Shown: positions 21,416 through 36,200, counted from the first letter of the stretch. The stretch: DNA of 64,000 bases from Rachycentron canadum (GCA_038496675.1 CM076651.1:9226746-9290745); one strand, 5' to 3'. Program-made: numbers and translations. Notes: generated by a model not told the origin, from the letters alone.

Positions 21416-24296
21416 TTGCGTTCTCAACATTGTCACAGTTGAAGTTTTACAATAACTGGGGTCTTTACTGACTCACTACTCACTGTACAAACAGAATGCA
21501 CATATAAATGAGGCCGTTCTTGTCTTTTCCTTTGTTTTGTTTTTTTTAAAAATGTGTCTCACGCCACACTGAACAGCTTGCAGCAGGATGTGTGAACGTT
21601 TGTCTGTGTGTACAGTATGTGTGTGTGTATGTGTGTGTGTGTTTGTGGGGGCTGCATGTATGAAAAGAGCTGGATGTAAATGGCAACAAACTTTCTAACA
21701 GTCAGTTTTTTTTATTTCTACAGCAAATGTCAGTTCACGACAGCTGGAGGCTGAGACAATCGATATGTTCATATTTCACCTCTCACATCCATCTATGAGG
21801 TGATGTATATACATCCTGATCGTGACTGCAGAATAGAGTACTGATCATATACACATTATATACAGCCCCAGTCTTGGTCCCTTTACAGCTTCATAAAGAT
21901 TAACCCTCCTACCACACAGTTTCAGTTTACACATCAAAATCCCATATTTACATGGTGAAAGCCCTCAGCAACAGAAGTGCAATGTTCTTCATGTTTGTAA
22001 TTTACACAATGGCTTTGTTGATGAAATGCATGCCGAGCTTCAATAACTACCAGCCTAACATGGAACAACAATAACACGTCAACATCAGGAAAATTCCAAA
22101 TTAGTCAAAACCAAAGCAAAAGTCAAAATTTATAGGCTGATTTTTTTTTTCTTTTTTTTTTTTTTTTTTAAATCCGATCAGCTCACAGTGAATAGGACAC
22201 ATGATGCATCAGATCCATGCAGTGCATTGTTGGGGTACTTTCTCACAAAGAATGACCGTAGACACTGGAAGCACTACAACACACACCAAAACAAAAGAAA
22301 CAAGATTCCTGTTTTACATCATCCCAAGATTCAGAATTAGAGTAAAAATACGGAATCAATGGAAAGACACATTCAGCTGATCATTAATGTCCCGTTATGC
22401 GATATGTCTGCCATCTGAACCTTCTGTTAATGTGTGAGAGAAAGCCTGACTTATGGCAATGGTTTTCTTTGTGAATGTTAAAATACATTTACAACCTGAA
22501 TATTGAGACAAACAGATTACTGTCACTAATTTACACACTAGAATAGACTCTTATTTGTAGAATGTAGAAAGTTATTCTTTACATATACCCAGTTCCTCTG
22601 TTCAGTTTGCATTTTGTATATTATAACTGCATTTCCTGAAAAAAATGAAAGTGTTCTTTCATATGTGCTTATCCAGCAAAATATTTCTGTTCAGCCCAAA
22701 GAGAAGCATATTCCTTTTATTAAAATATATACACACATTCCTCTTTCTACTGTGAACTGTATAAGTAAGTATTTATATATTCTTGAATGAAAAAAGATAT
22801 ATTTTTTTTCACCTGAATCTCATCCTGGACAACAAGATAACAGACTTACCACCACTCTCAAGTACAAGTCTGCATTTTCCGAACATGATTGCACTTAAAC
22901 TTGCTATGGTAACACTGATTTCGTTATACAATGTGCAGAGGATAGCCTCACATCAATAACATTACATGCAAAAATAATCACTCACGAGACATTCCACTGA
23001 ACTCCAAGTCTGTACCTCTCGTAAGACCACGAGGACAGCCACACATTAATTTACTGAAAGACTCTGACAGGGGTCAAAAACCAAAAAAAAAAAAAAAAAA
23101 AAAAAGGAAGAAAATAATAAATAATGACGCAACATGAAAAACGCACAAATTGGAGGGACACCTTGCTTGTTCTTAATGTACAAAATCAGTACAAAGATAT
23201 TGCACACATGATAGAAAAATGATGAAAAAAATACTTGACTATGTAAGAACCGATTTTATTCACCCACCAAACCTCGTTGGTGAATAAAAAAAATATACTA
23301 AACAAGGCAAAAGAAGATTTTAAAAAGTATTTGATTTTGATTTGAAGAGTCAGGAAAGAGCAGCTGTTGGATATGCAAAAGGCAACAGACCTAACGTGTT
23401 CAACGCATTCTGTGGTCCATCTGTAACATGAGTTGAGCCTCCAAGTGTCTTTTCACGCCTGACCTTTGTTACTTTTTTGTTTTAACCCTTAAAGCAGCCG
23501 CCGTACAGGACGTAAACTGAGATTAAAACCACCAATCGGCCCAGTTTATCAACCTTGTGAGAGTTGACAGGAAGTCTGCCTCGAGGCCTCAGCTGGGATA
23601 GCACAGCGTTTCCGGGCCCATATGCAACAGCTGCCATCCAGAGGCTCCGTCTGATCCATTTGAAAGGCAAAAATTCCAGAATAGATTATAGGCTGGACTG
23701 AATGGGAGTTCACTCCTTTCAGATATTCATCCCGTTACAACAGAGTCAGTATAATACTGATAAAATTCATTTTTGCTGATAATAATAATTGTAAGTATAA
23801 TCTTACAAATTACTTTACGCACAATATATACTGTACATGAAGTCTTGATTAAATAGATTATGCATTAATAATTGGCACATTTATTTATGAGAGCTAGGAG
23901 ACAACACATATAGCTGTCATCTACAGTAAATACAGCACTAGAACTACTATGACTGAGATGGTTGACTCAGTTGTTTACCTGTCGTTTGATTTAAGTTAGT
24001 GTGAAATGATTATACCTAAGGTCTTCACTACATCTGAGCTCTACGGGAGGCAACAACAAATAGCATTCATATAATGGGAGGATCTGCAAACCAAGGAGTT
24101 GAGAGTTGACTTCTGAAAAGGCTGTGCACAAGAGATTATACCGTCACTGTGACAGAGAAAACAGTCAGCCATATTCTCGTCTCAAGTCGTCTTTCCTCCT
24201 GATTATGTGAAGGTAAGACAGGCTATTGAGGGGATGAAGCAGTGGGGAGCGACTTGGTGAGAAAACACATTTTCTCTTCAGCCGTCACGGCCGGGC

Positions 24297-24297
<1 letters not shown>

Positions 24298-24340
<43 letters not shown>

Positions 24341-24352
24341 TGTGTGTGTGTA
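24298..24352. repeat. (GT)n microsatellite in iqsec1 3' UTR
   Basis: About 54 bp of TG dinucleotide with one interruption, 300 bp downstream of the iqsec1 stop; in the mRNA it reads as (CA)n. Confidence 0.95.
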
Positions 24353-24656
24353 AAACAAAGAGCATCTTCCTGTACAGAGCTCCCCCTCCCCAGCCCTCCC
24401 CCCAAACCCCTGACAGGGCCGAGCCCTTGATCAGGCAAACTAGTAAAAGGCCCCTAGTGGAAGATTTGAGTCCGATTTCCATCCTGCATATTTGTTGGAC
24501 CTGGAGGTGAAAAAGGTGACTGCGTGTGTTTCCATCACAGCAGCAGTAAAACACAGTGGACAGGCCATAGAGTTATGCTGTCAGTCCCTTTGGTGTAAGC
24601 AATTGTCCCTCCATCATTCAGTCCCCTACACACTTTTCCTCTCTACGTTAGGAGCA

Positions 24657-27600
24657 TCACACTACGGTGCTGATGCCACTGTGTTTGGGTTTGGGTCCGC
24701 CAGGTGCCGATCCCGCTTGCTGACTGTGGTGGTGCGCACCGTGCTGGGAGTGTGAGGTGTGATGGGAATGCTGGCTGTAATGGCTGTGCTGCGAATGGCT
24801 GTGTTGGTGTGCATGTGAGGCGTAGGCTGGGTGCTGGTGGTACTGCGTGTGGGGAGGAGGGTGGTAGTGGTGGTGGTGGTGGTAAGGCGGCGGGTTCTGT
24901 GGGACTTGGCAGTACTGGGGATGGTGACCTTGGAGTTGGGGCTGCACTGCATGCGCCACCTGTGCTGTGTGGTGTAGGTTGGTCGGGTGAGGCTTGTGGG
25001 AAATGAGTGTGGGGTGGCCGCCTGGAGGGTACGAGGGGTGGCTCTGGGATGGTAGCTTGCCTCGCTTGCTGCCAAAGAGTGACCCGAGGATGGAAGTCGA
25101 TGCTGAGTTAGGGATGGAGGGATGGCTGCGAGGTGCGCCCTCACGTGGCGTGGTGGCTCTCCGGCGTGTGTGGGGGCTGCTAATGATGGACCCCTGCAGG
25201 AAGGAAACAAGGCAACAGCATGTCTGTCAGACACTGTGCAAGTGCTACTGCACAACAGCTATTTAACTATAGCTGCAAGTCTCCAGCAAGGTGAAGTCAC
25301 ACTTGTCTTATTTTAGGTAAACAAGTAGCAAAATGTTATAGGGCATGCAAATGAGAAACTAAAAATGTTGTCATGATAGGCAGCAGCACTAAGAATATTT
25401 CAAACACTTCCTGATGAAAGTAGCTTGTACTCAAAGGAGCTCTGCTGTTAAGGAGCTAACTGGCCTGAAACTGAAATCTGTAACAAGAGTAATAACTATT
25501 AGACAAATAAACAATGGCATCAACAAGGGCAGAAAAAGACAACATTTCATCTTCATTGCAGTCAGTGTGCCAAACCCTCTAAGAGTCACACATGCAACAT
25601 GTTATAATCAATGGAGGCATAGTTTCCACATGCAGAGGATGTGACAGGCAAACTTGTCATCCACACGTCAGCATTCAACTAGATGTCAGAAGGCAGGAGG
25701 AACTAAGCTCTTGTGTGCAGCAAACTTCTCAACAGGCCTGTTCTGGTCCAACACTATTCAATATCCACTCCGAAATCCAAAAAAACCCAAAAAACTTCTA
25801 CTTGTTTTGGCACATGCTGCATCTAAGACTGGAGAAAGACCATATGACGACTTCGAAAAGCAGAATGAAATTTTCAGGGTCCCAGACTTCAACCCAACAC
25901 ATGAACTCATGGACACATGAAATGAGTGAAAGATGAATGAATGAAATCCACATCTTTGGAAGTCCGTGTGAAACCCATCAGTAGATCTCTGTCTATGAAG
26001 GCTACGTTCCTCCCTGAACCTTACAGCATTTAAGAGAAGTTGTGGATAAGAGAAAAAGAAAACCCGGACAGGGAGAGGGGCTGCAGGAGATGTACCGTTT
26101 TCTAGTGTCGTTGTAGAGCTACCGCCCTGACACAGAGAAGAGGAACCAAATGAAAACCGCTTGGATGTGACTGAATGAAAGACAGAGACAGGCGACAAGG
26201 GGAGGGATTAGAGGAGGGATTAGTAGAGTCATGCTTGTTTGAAGATAAAGTGTATATCGGTCATATAACCAATGACCAAAACAGGAGATCTCTGGCTTCC
26301 AAAAAAAGGGGCACGATCAGAGGCAGGCAACCCATGCATGCACACTAACTGAGGCAAGCAGGTTATAAGGCATCCCAGGAAGAAAAATAAATGATCCAAA
26401 CAAATGGACTGAGTCTATGAAGCAAAGGTGTAAGACCAAAAATAAATGGTGTGTTTTCACAGTGCACATCATCACATAGAGAGTAGCTTGGATACCAGCT
26501 GCTTCAAACTTACTTCCATATTGCTGTCTAGTGATCCTGCACTGCTGCGACGCCCCCGCTTGCCTGCCCGAGACATGCAATACCACAGATTAGAGATCGA
26601 CAGCACTCCTGGATCAACTACAGACGTTTAGGCCACCCACCCCGTCCCGTAGGGGGCAGTGCAATGGATTGTGACTGTGAATAAGGTCCAAATATGGGCA
26701 GGGGGGGTCGTTCAGGTTTGGGAGTGTGGTGGGTGACAGGTGGTACTGTGGCTAACTGTACAGTGAAGTCACACCTTCACTAAGGTTGAAAACTAAAGCT
26801 GCATTGAAATTTCAACTGGGTTGTGTTTTAAGACGCACTTCGGACTGGAGGCTCTTAAAAAATTTGAATGCATTTTCTCAACAAATATGGTCTAATGGGG
26901 TTTGATAGACCAGGGAAATGTCTAAGTTGTACCAAAAGATTGTGGTATACTAACCCTAAAAAATGAAAAAAAAAACTCAGGGTTGATGCCTATAGAAAGT
27001 TTTTCCCAGATTTTTGCCTTGATAAAATATGACAACTTGTTCTTAATGTTGCCACCAGATGTAGATTTTCTGAAGGGTTTAGGTAGCCAGTCTCAATGAC
27101 AGTCACAAAGGAGGAGACACATCAAAAGCAATACAGTGGTTGTTGCACATGGGATGTACAGGCATATACAGGTCTGAGGGCAAACAGAGCACTTTTGCCA
27201 TTGTTAGGCACACTCAGCCAATGATACATGACCAATAATCACACATAAACAGGAAGATACCTGATGTGTATGGAAAAAGAACACAGTAAATACACATGAA
27301 ATGGAGTATGGCAGGAAACAAAAAACAACAACAACAAAAAAAAAAAACACTTAACAAAAATGACCCCACTAACATGCCACATCCTGCGTCAGAAAAAAAA
27401 AATACAGGAGACAGGAGGGCGGAGGGACTGAGGGACTTCTACAGTGCTTCACTGTCTGACCTATCATTTCCCACTGAAGAAGTGATCATAAGAACAAAGC
27501 GTATCAGTGAGGCAGACCCCTGACTGGATTTCATTTTGTTATCAAGTTAATCACCCGATAACTTCACATAGCTGTTATCTGTAATGAATGAAATGTATTC

Positions 27601-30600
27601 TTGCTTCAGAGACACTGTGTTAAACACCGATATTCATGGATGTGAAATGACTGTTAACACCAAGGCTGAAAATTAATCTCGATCTTGTTGGTGCTTAAAG
27701 AGCGGTGAGCATCAGCGCTGGTTTGTTTGGTCCACAAATATACGTGAGAGGAAATGCCACATGGGTTTTTGAATAAAACGGAAAATTATCATGGAATGTC
27801 TTTGGCTAAAAACAAACTGAGGAAGGCACAAGTACTAAGTAAAATAAATGACAATAAAAACATGAATGGGAATGTAATGTAAACTCATCCACATGATTAG
27901 AGGTGACAACTGCCCATCAATTTCATTCATCAGTGAAAAGACAGAAAAATCGATCTTAGCTTACTCAACAATTAGCCCCTTCTCTAATAGGTCTGTATAA
28001 AGTCTTTGGATTATGAAACGGTGGAGCATACCGTAGGTCTCTCTAAAACAAAGTACACTGTCTAGACCATACTATCCAGTCATGAGTGAGTTAGATAGTG
28101 GATTTAAAGGGGAGAGAACTCTGAAATCAATGTATGGTGCTGTGAGACAACATTTTGCCATTTTTATCCCCTTGGTGTCATCACAGAGAGGTGGATGACA
28201 GAAGGAGAACAGTTCTCCATGAAAGACCGGGCTGGTAAAGCAAACAAAGACGTTTCGGCTGTACCTGCGTCGGAGAGGTCCCGCAGGGAGCTGCTGAGGG
28301 CGCTCCTCTTCAGGCCCTCGCCCATGGCGTAGGTGTCATCCAGACTGGCGCGGTTCATGCTCCCGTTGCCGGCTTCCTTTTTCAGACCGGAGCTCTGCGA
28401 CATGCTGGGCCTCACCACCCCCTTCTGCTTCTCCAGCTCAGCTGTGGAGATGAAGCAAGGAAAGACCGAGGTAAGTGGCAGTTGTTTCTCTGACTAGAGA
28501 ATGACTTTAAAGAGTCTCTGTAATGTATTCAGCCACCTTTTTTTGTCTGAAACTGATGAAAATCCACTACTGATCTATACAATTTCCAACATCCTGCTCT
28601 TGCAGGTCTTAGAGGAATTGCCTTTTGGATGTCCGAAAAAAAAAAAAAGCTTGGCATCCTGTGAACTCCTGTAAACATTCGCCCTCGTAAACTGCCACAG
28701 TTGAGTAATGAGGACCATGCCCTGTTTCTACTTTACACAGCCTGAGGTCAACAGAGAAGGAGGGGGAAGGGAGAAAAAAAAGGCAGCTCACACTCTATTC
28801 TGTATTTCTCCATTTCCTGGACCTCGGCAATGGACTCTCGTAGGTCATCTGTGAACTTCTTGCGGTCCTGGGGGTTGGGTGCGTTAAAGTTGATGAGGAC
28901 TTTGATGTCCGCACCCGGTATTGCTGATGTAAGTCTGATTCCATTTGGGTAATCTGGGCCAAAGGCAAACAGATAGGGGGAGAACTTTACACAAGGGTCA
29001 TTGATCAAAACCAAGTTAAAACACATCGGATGAATCTGTCTGAAGTTCTGCGAGTATAAACAATGTCACAGCAAATTCGTTTGACTTCCCATCTCTGCCC
29101 AGTGTGTTGCTGTGCTAAATCAAATCCTGTGATGTAAACACTGTCAACTAACACAATACAGAAAAAAAAAGAAAAAAGAAAAATATGCCCTGCGCACTTA
29201 CACTGATTTTCAAACAGCATGACTTGCATCCCATACAGAGAGAAGGACTGTCTAAAGCTGTACGTCACAGAGTTCTTCTTTTTCTGGAATATCTTGGTTA
29301 CCTGAAATAACGCAGAGAGAGGTTGGTCTAAAGTCAGAGGAGAGGAGAGGTGAGGAGAGGAAAGGAGAGAAAAAAAGAAAGGACTTTTACCACTAGAAGG
29401 TCATTGAACAGGAAGATCTCCCGCTGATGCAGGCCCAGCTTCTGGAGCTTGTTGGGATCTGGCACTTCAAACAGGCGGCAGTAGCACACCAGCCGGCGAT
29501 GGGGCAGCGACAGCACCTACAAAGAATAATAGATAGATTTAAAAAAAAAAAAAAAAGGAGGACAGTTAGCAACACTTCAGAGATCATTATGGTCCCAGCC
29601 CACAAGGAACAAAAGTCACCTTTCCCCCTGAGCAGAATTTAAAGAAGCCATCGTGTGACTTTTTTTTCATCACAGATCCAGAGTGTGTGACATTGGTACT
29701 GACATTTTGATACTCCTGCTGAACTAGTGTGTACCATGAAGGGTTAAGTCTGGTGTTTGTCTGTACTTTTCTTATTGTCAACCCCCCCCCCCAAAAAAAA
29801 AAAAACCAACAAGACCAAAGGTGACAATGAGCCACATCCACACTGGATGACGTATTTCCTTTTAAACACGGCCACTTGAAATGACTTTGAGTTGATCCCA
29901 GCCACTTGGTCCTGCTGCTGTAAATACTCTCCAAAATAGTAAACCTGCAGCTGAAAATAGTCATAAACAAGCACTATTTACTTTTATAACACCAGCTAAA
30001 AACCTACAGGGGACAGCTGTTATCAGAATTTGTGTGGTCTTTTTAAAATGAAAGTGTATGTTCAGGCCCAAGGATTCAAGTCCACAGTGGGATTGTTTAG
30101 GCTTAAAGCTGAGAGCTAATGACAAATTAGCAAAGTATTATTGATAGGCTGACTAAGGCACTGCTGTTGTTTGTCTTGGAAGATGTTGACAATAACAAAA
30201 ATATAAAACGTCACTGACTTCATCCTTTAAATATATAATTCATTCACTTATACTGCTCATAGACAGACGGCATGGATCCTGAGATTAAAAGCATTCATAT
30301 TCAAAAGTCAGCACGACAATACTTAGATCAAGGCTGGAGGGAAAACGAAAAAAGTAGTGATGCTACATGTGGGAATGATGTGTTACCACAAATGATTTAA
30401 TGCGTAAGCAGTAACACATGATCTCAGACACAAAAACAATTGGTAATAAATAATAGAATGTGAAGCAGAAAGATGTTCCTTCCAGCAAGTCTGTTTTTAT
30501 ATTTGGCATGTGAACACCATGATGACTCACTGCAGAAAAGTAGGCTATGTTTTTATTATTTTGCTTGTTTGTTGTTGTTTTAACACAGTTGACTGGTAAA

Positions 30601-33207
30601 ACAGCATGAAGCATAAGTACCATCGCTATGGTTACCTTCATTTTTATACAGGTTACCCTATGCATTGATGCAAACTGTTACGGTTGACGTGAACTTGGTG
30701 GAGGTGCCCTGACACACAAAAAACAAAGTCAAAAAGAAGTATTGATGGCAAGTACTGTTTAATAAACATGCACAGGAAGCAGCCGCTAATAGGGCTAACT
30801 CAATCTTAAACTATTTTGATTCCCTATTATCTCCATACAAATAGGCTAAATGCAGTATAATTTGTTAGAGGCAGGCATCGGTGAGGCGTGCGCACCCAGC
30901 AGTGATGCGCACCCTGCTGAGCACAGACTCTCTTAACGCTGCCCGAGAACTCTCGTGCATTCATTCTGTCGATACCATCCAGCAATAACTGCTCATCTAT
31001 CGATTACAGATGTGAAGCTTCGTGGGGAGGGGGGGGGGGTCAAATATTCTTGTCTTTTCTAGGTAGTCTGACTCTAAAACTACCCGAATGATGTGCATTA
31101 ACAGCAATGTCAAGGGACAGATAGAGAATGATGTGAAGTAGTAAAGTTTAGCCTACTTACACATCCCAGGCCGTGATGGAGGGATCCAATCTACAAACAG
31201 AAGACAGAGTTAGTGTTATATGCAGCTGTTATGTTAGAAGGATTTATACTATTGCCTCTGGTAACATGACAAAATGTAATCTCTCTTATAAATGATGCCA
31301 TACAACGATCTCTTCTTGCAGACTCTTCGACTATAGCCTATTGTTGTACCCAAGAAGGTGCATGCACCTCTCGTGAGTTCTGGATACAAGGTAGTGGTCT
31401 TTTTTTGCTGCCGGACCCAGGTGGTCTGTAATGATGCTGCTCATTCTGTGCAGCACCAGTGGACCAGATTATTATGGGGAGGAACTCCAATGTGATTTTC
31501 ATGTTTATGCTTAAGACTAAAGTTCTTTTAATCCTGCAGCTAAATTGGGACAAGGGATAATTATTCAACACATTCAATTTTTACTGTCAGGGTAAAGAGA
31601 GATTCCAACCTCGTGGAAACAGACTGAAACAAAGTCCTCTCTCCCTGAGGCTGCATAGGTTAATCACACTTTTAACCTTCACACATGAGAGAGACATCAT
31701 TACCTGCAGAATCCTGCATGAAATGCTGTTTCCCAGCTCCTGAGGGGTCAGGCCATAGTCAGAACTAAATTCAATAATAGCTATGGTCCATTTTTAATAC
31801 TGAGAAATAAACTGACTAATAATTGCAGAAATCAATGGGTCATTGCAATGTAACATATGCTGCTCAGTTAAACACTGATGGCATTGAAATGTTCTAAAGC
31901 TGGATCTATTTCTCCTTCTAAAAGTAGGTGGGGACTATGGTGTAGAAAGGTGGCGGCATGTGCCCATTTTTCATCGGACTGCAGCACTGGGCGACATTGC
32001 TCAAGGGCTTTGGGTGTGTTTAACCCATGAGCATAAAGGTCTAGGCCTACGCGTGAATCACTATTCACACAGTGGTACAAAGGCGCAAAAGACTTTCTAA
32101 ATCTCCCCATTCCTTCTATGATGTAATCTCTCTACATTTGGGGTTTTGGGGTTAAGTACTGAATAAAGAGCAACACTGTGTGTATATTATAGGTCAAAGA
32201 TATTTAATCTCATGTCTGAAGTCATGCCTTATAATGGAAATGATAAAATAAGAAATCCAACTTATGTTTCAGTATTTTTTTTATAGAACATAAACAACAT
32301 TACTCACTGGTTTCTTTCCCACAATGAGCTTCTCCACTTTCTGCACCTGTGAGACATGGTCTTCATTGGTCTTGAGCTCTCGCTTACGGATCCTCTCATA
32401 GATACCAACCAGAGTTTCCCTAGGAATGTCCTCTCCATCATCCACACCTGGAACAAAGGGAGCGAGGAGCTCAATTATGATATTAAAGCCAAGGGTTGTA
32501 TTAAAATGTACCTGCTGTGTCAGGAGATCAGAATTGCAAAAATTGGAAATGGATCAATTTGGAATAAAGAAGGTTGGAACTAATGAAGTTAATAATTTAA
32601 CTAAGAGTGACACGCAACTGTCCAAATACATGACAAATACGCCTTGGAGAAAAATGTAGTTCATGCAAATATTATGTTAAACACGTGTATGAAGAGTATG
32701 AGTACGAGTATGAATTTCACATGTAGCACAAAAATCCACATGTAATCTTCATACAGTGGCCCAGAGAGCTCAACACGCTGCTTAAGAAAACACAAGCAAA
32801 TAGACACAAACCACCAAATACAGAAACTGGTTTAATCATATGTTTGTGTCCTGTGCAAACACTTTTGACATATGTGCTACTTGTTGTGTATTTCAGGCCC
32901 AACAGCAAAAACATATTTATAGACAGTGTTTCACATTTCAATTTTTTTACCTCTTAAATTCCTGATGAAGTCCTCCAGCTTCATCTTTCTCTCTGGCTTG
33001 ACGTTGGGGCTGTACATGTCAGTGTTGAGGAGGATGATGGCGAAGGCCAGGATGAAGATGGTGTCAGGGTTCCTAAACTGCCGCACCACTGTGGGATTAC
33101 AGATGCAGTATCGCTGGCTAGAGACAAGGGAGGGGAGACCAATGTGAACAACCTTTCATCTTACAAACAAATTCAGTTTAGAAAACACACACATGCACAC
33201 ACATGCA

Positions 33208-33271
<64 letters not shown>

Positions 33272-36200
33272 TGAGCTGTGCTCATGGATAGGAAATATTT
33301 TGAATGTTGCGAAGCAGAAGTAATGCTAGAACCAGTTCTCTTTATGTACAAGTAATTATCTATGCAACACAGCAGCAAATACAGAATGGGAATAGAAGGA
33401 AATACAGTACAAGTGCAGGATCTGTGTGGTTTAATAATCATTATTTATTGATTTACCCCACAGGCTCTGGGTAAGCAACCTTCCTCCAACAACAGGCTAC
33501 AGACATATTGTATTTCAATTAAGTGTAAGTAAGTATAATCAGTATTTTCTCTCCTATTTCCTAAAACACAATCTCTGATCTCTGATGATTGAGACTTCAT
33601 AACAGTTGTTTTCTGTCCTCAGTGGTGTTTAAATTCCACCTGTGAGTGAGTCGTCTCACCTGAAAGCCTCAATGAGCCGCTCTACCTTCTGGGCCTCGCC
33701 CTGGACACGGATGTGATTCTGAAATTTCCTGAGGGCCTCGTCCAGCTCCATGCCCTGGAAGTCCATTTCATCCACCACACAGCTGGTGCACAAGGAAACA
33801 GAGAAAAATGAAACACAAACATGGCGTACATCTGTTTTTTTCTGCTCATCACTAATTTTGTAAATATCTTACAGGGCTCAGTTGACGTAGCTTGTACCAT
33901 GGAGGATATTTCAGTGTTTATTAAAGTACATACTGTCCTTCTTTGTTGTTAATAACTTTGTTTGTTTTGGAATCTACGTGTGGACAAAGATCCCGCAAAG
34001 CTTATTTACACTAATTTTAGTTTAATCATTTTGGTCTTTCCTCTGACCAGGGAAGATCTGTGTGTGTGTGTCTGTGTGTGTGTGTGTGTTGGGGGGAGCG
34101 TTCACATTACTCTCTAAAACACTTACTCTAAAACATCTCTGTTGAACTGTTTCTGTCGATTGCCAAGGAATTCTCCAATCATCTGCCTGCTCAGCCCCTT
34201 CCTCTGCAGCAGGAAGTGAGCCACGCCAACCGGTGTGTCGGGGATGAATCCCCTCTCAGTCAGGTACTGGATGCCTTTCTCTGGCTTCCTGAAAAATCCA
34301 ACATAGACAGACAGTTAAGTCTTTCAATTCCTGGTATTTAGATGCAGGCCAACTTTAAAACCAGAGAGAAATAGCAAGATTTTCATGACGAATCCGTACT
34401 GTTCTTATCTGGTCATTAGGTAGTAGTAGTTAGTAGTTAGTGAATTTACATTTGGGACCATGTGCGATAAAGAGTTAGCGCAAACAAATGTACAAAATAA
34501 AGTTATTTATAATTGATGGTGAAAGATGTAAAGATTAAAACAAAGGTGGTGCAAGTTCAGGTTTATCAGAATCACAGAGAGAAAAAAAAAACGTTGCACT
34601 ATAGTTACATTCTGCACATACATCAAATTATGTTCCTTCTTTCTGCTGCCATGTAAATATATTTCAAATTATCATTGGATTTGATGTGAATGCAACTGAT
34701 TACAGTTTGTAGGTCAACACCCCAGTCAGTAAATGATTTTCCAAGAGGTTTGTCTAACATCTTGTCCACTCTCTGGGACATTAATCACTCCAAACACACT
34801 GGTCAAGTGCCTGCTCCATCAGAGCCGAGTACCCACTTGTTGAAGAGATTCAGGCCGATGCGGTAGTGTCTCTTGCGAATAACATCATTGCTGAATATGG
34901 GTGAGTCCCAGCTGTTGCGAGTCTCTTTGTGGTAGGTCTGCTTGCTGAGCGTCTGCTCTCGTAGGCTGTCTCTCGATGAGGACTCGGAGCTGCAGTTGAT
35001 GGTGTCGTTAGAGTTGGATGTGCTGTTGATGCTGTCATTGTCCCCGTCAGAGAAGTCAGATTCTGACTTACTCTGTCTGTTAGCTGAGCCGTTAATGGCT
35101 AAATGGCTTTCCAGCTGCCGGTGGCGGTGGCGCAGAGGTGCGTCATCATCCCGGGAGGGAGCTCGTGGCGGGGGGCCGTGGGAAATGTGTTTAGGGCTCG
35201 CCTGGGATGACGTTACAATGTGGCCGTGCGGTTCGTACACAGGTGGCCGTTTGACAGAGCCTCGGTCAGACCGGTCACTGAGCTCTACGGAGCTGTCACT
35301 GGGAGGTTCAATGGTCAACAAAGGAAGATGGTCCATTCTAAGACGCTGCTCTTGGCACTCCAGAGAAGGAGTGCTGCGGCAGCTCGTGTCTGTGTCACGG
35401 CCCTCATCTTTAGGGTCAATTGGCCAGTACTCCTGGGAAGAGTTGACTGACCGCAACCGCAGGTCTGATTCTGTGCTGGAGGGTTGGTCCCCTGACCTCG
35501 ACAGAGCAATAGAGGGGGACATGTCCTCCTCGTCGATGAACAGAGTAACATCACTATATGATGCCATCGTTTCATCATGCATGCGTCCAGCCGCCCTGCG
35601 GTGGGACTTCACCTGGTAGGGCTCTCTCCTCTCCACCTCGGAGCAGACCATGGACTCTGGGTCAGGGCCCTCGTCCCCCTGAAGGCTGCGACAGTTCAGT
35701 GCATCATCTATCGACTCAGCCAGAGATTTGACCTGCCGGGAAAAGGCGTCCTCCAGCTCTGTGATGGCATCTGTCAGGTCACTCTGCTGAGGTGGATGAG
35801 ATGCCATGTTGGCCTGTTGGTGAACCTCTATATCTCCACATTCAGACTGCACCATGGACAGTGGGGAGCCATCCTCCGTCATGGACACCTGCCTCCCTTC
35901 GAAATAGGAGCTGTGCACTTTTTCAGGGCCCTCAAATGAGAGCTGCATCCTCATGTTGGAGAGAACAATGCGTCTGGACATACGGTTCTCAGACATAGAG
36001 CTCCTGAGACGTTCAAAGTTCTTGTTCATCTGATACTGGCGGAAGGCTGTCTGGATGGTGCGGGCTGCATGCCGAGTTATGAATCGTCCACCATATTTAC
36101 GCTCCAGCATCTCCACCTACAGAGAGAAGACAACCATGGAATATTTGATTTTGAATTCATGATATTTCAAGCAAAAATTGCACATAACACTTTCAATCTA

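Larger units (their letters stand above)
21390..24656 (-). other. iqsec1: iqsec1 long 3' UTR
   Basis: About 3.2 kb runs from the iqsec1 stop to the minus-strand AATAAA at 21415-21410. No competing gene or ORF interrupts it. It contains (GT)n tracts, A/T runs, four Pumilio-type sites and an 11-bp hairpin described in the findings. IQSEC1 has a long 3' UTR in other vertebrates. Earlier AATAAA hexamers occur within it (for example inside the hairpin near 23254-23259), so several 3' ends are possible. Confidence 0.5.

Noticed and set aside
24662..25255. 197-codon minus-strand ORF (Thr/Pro-rich)
   Set aside because: It is a second frame over the iqsec1 last exon. The real frame ends KPKHSGISTVV and carries LFGSKRGK.
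34942..35619. 225-codon plus-strand ORF opposite the large iqsec1 exon
   Set aside because: It is the antisense shadow of a 1280-nt exon whose minus-strand frame matches IQSEC1 throughout; it has no family features.
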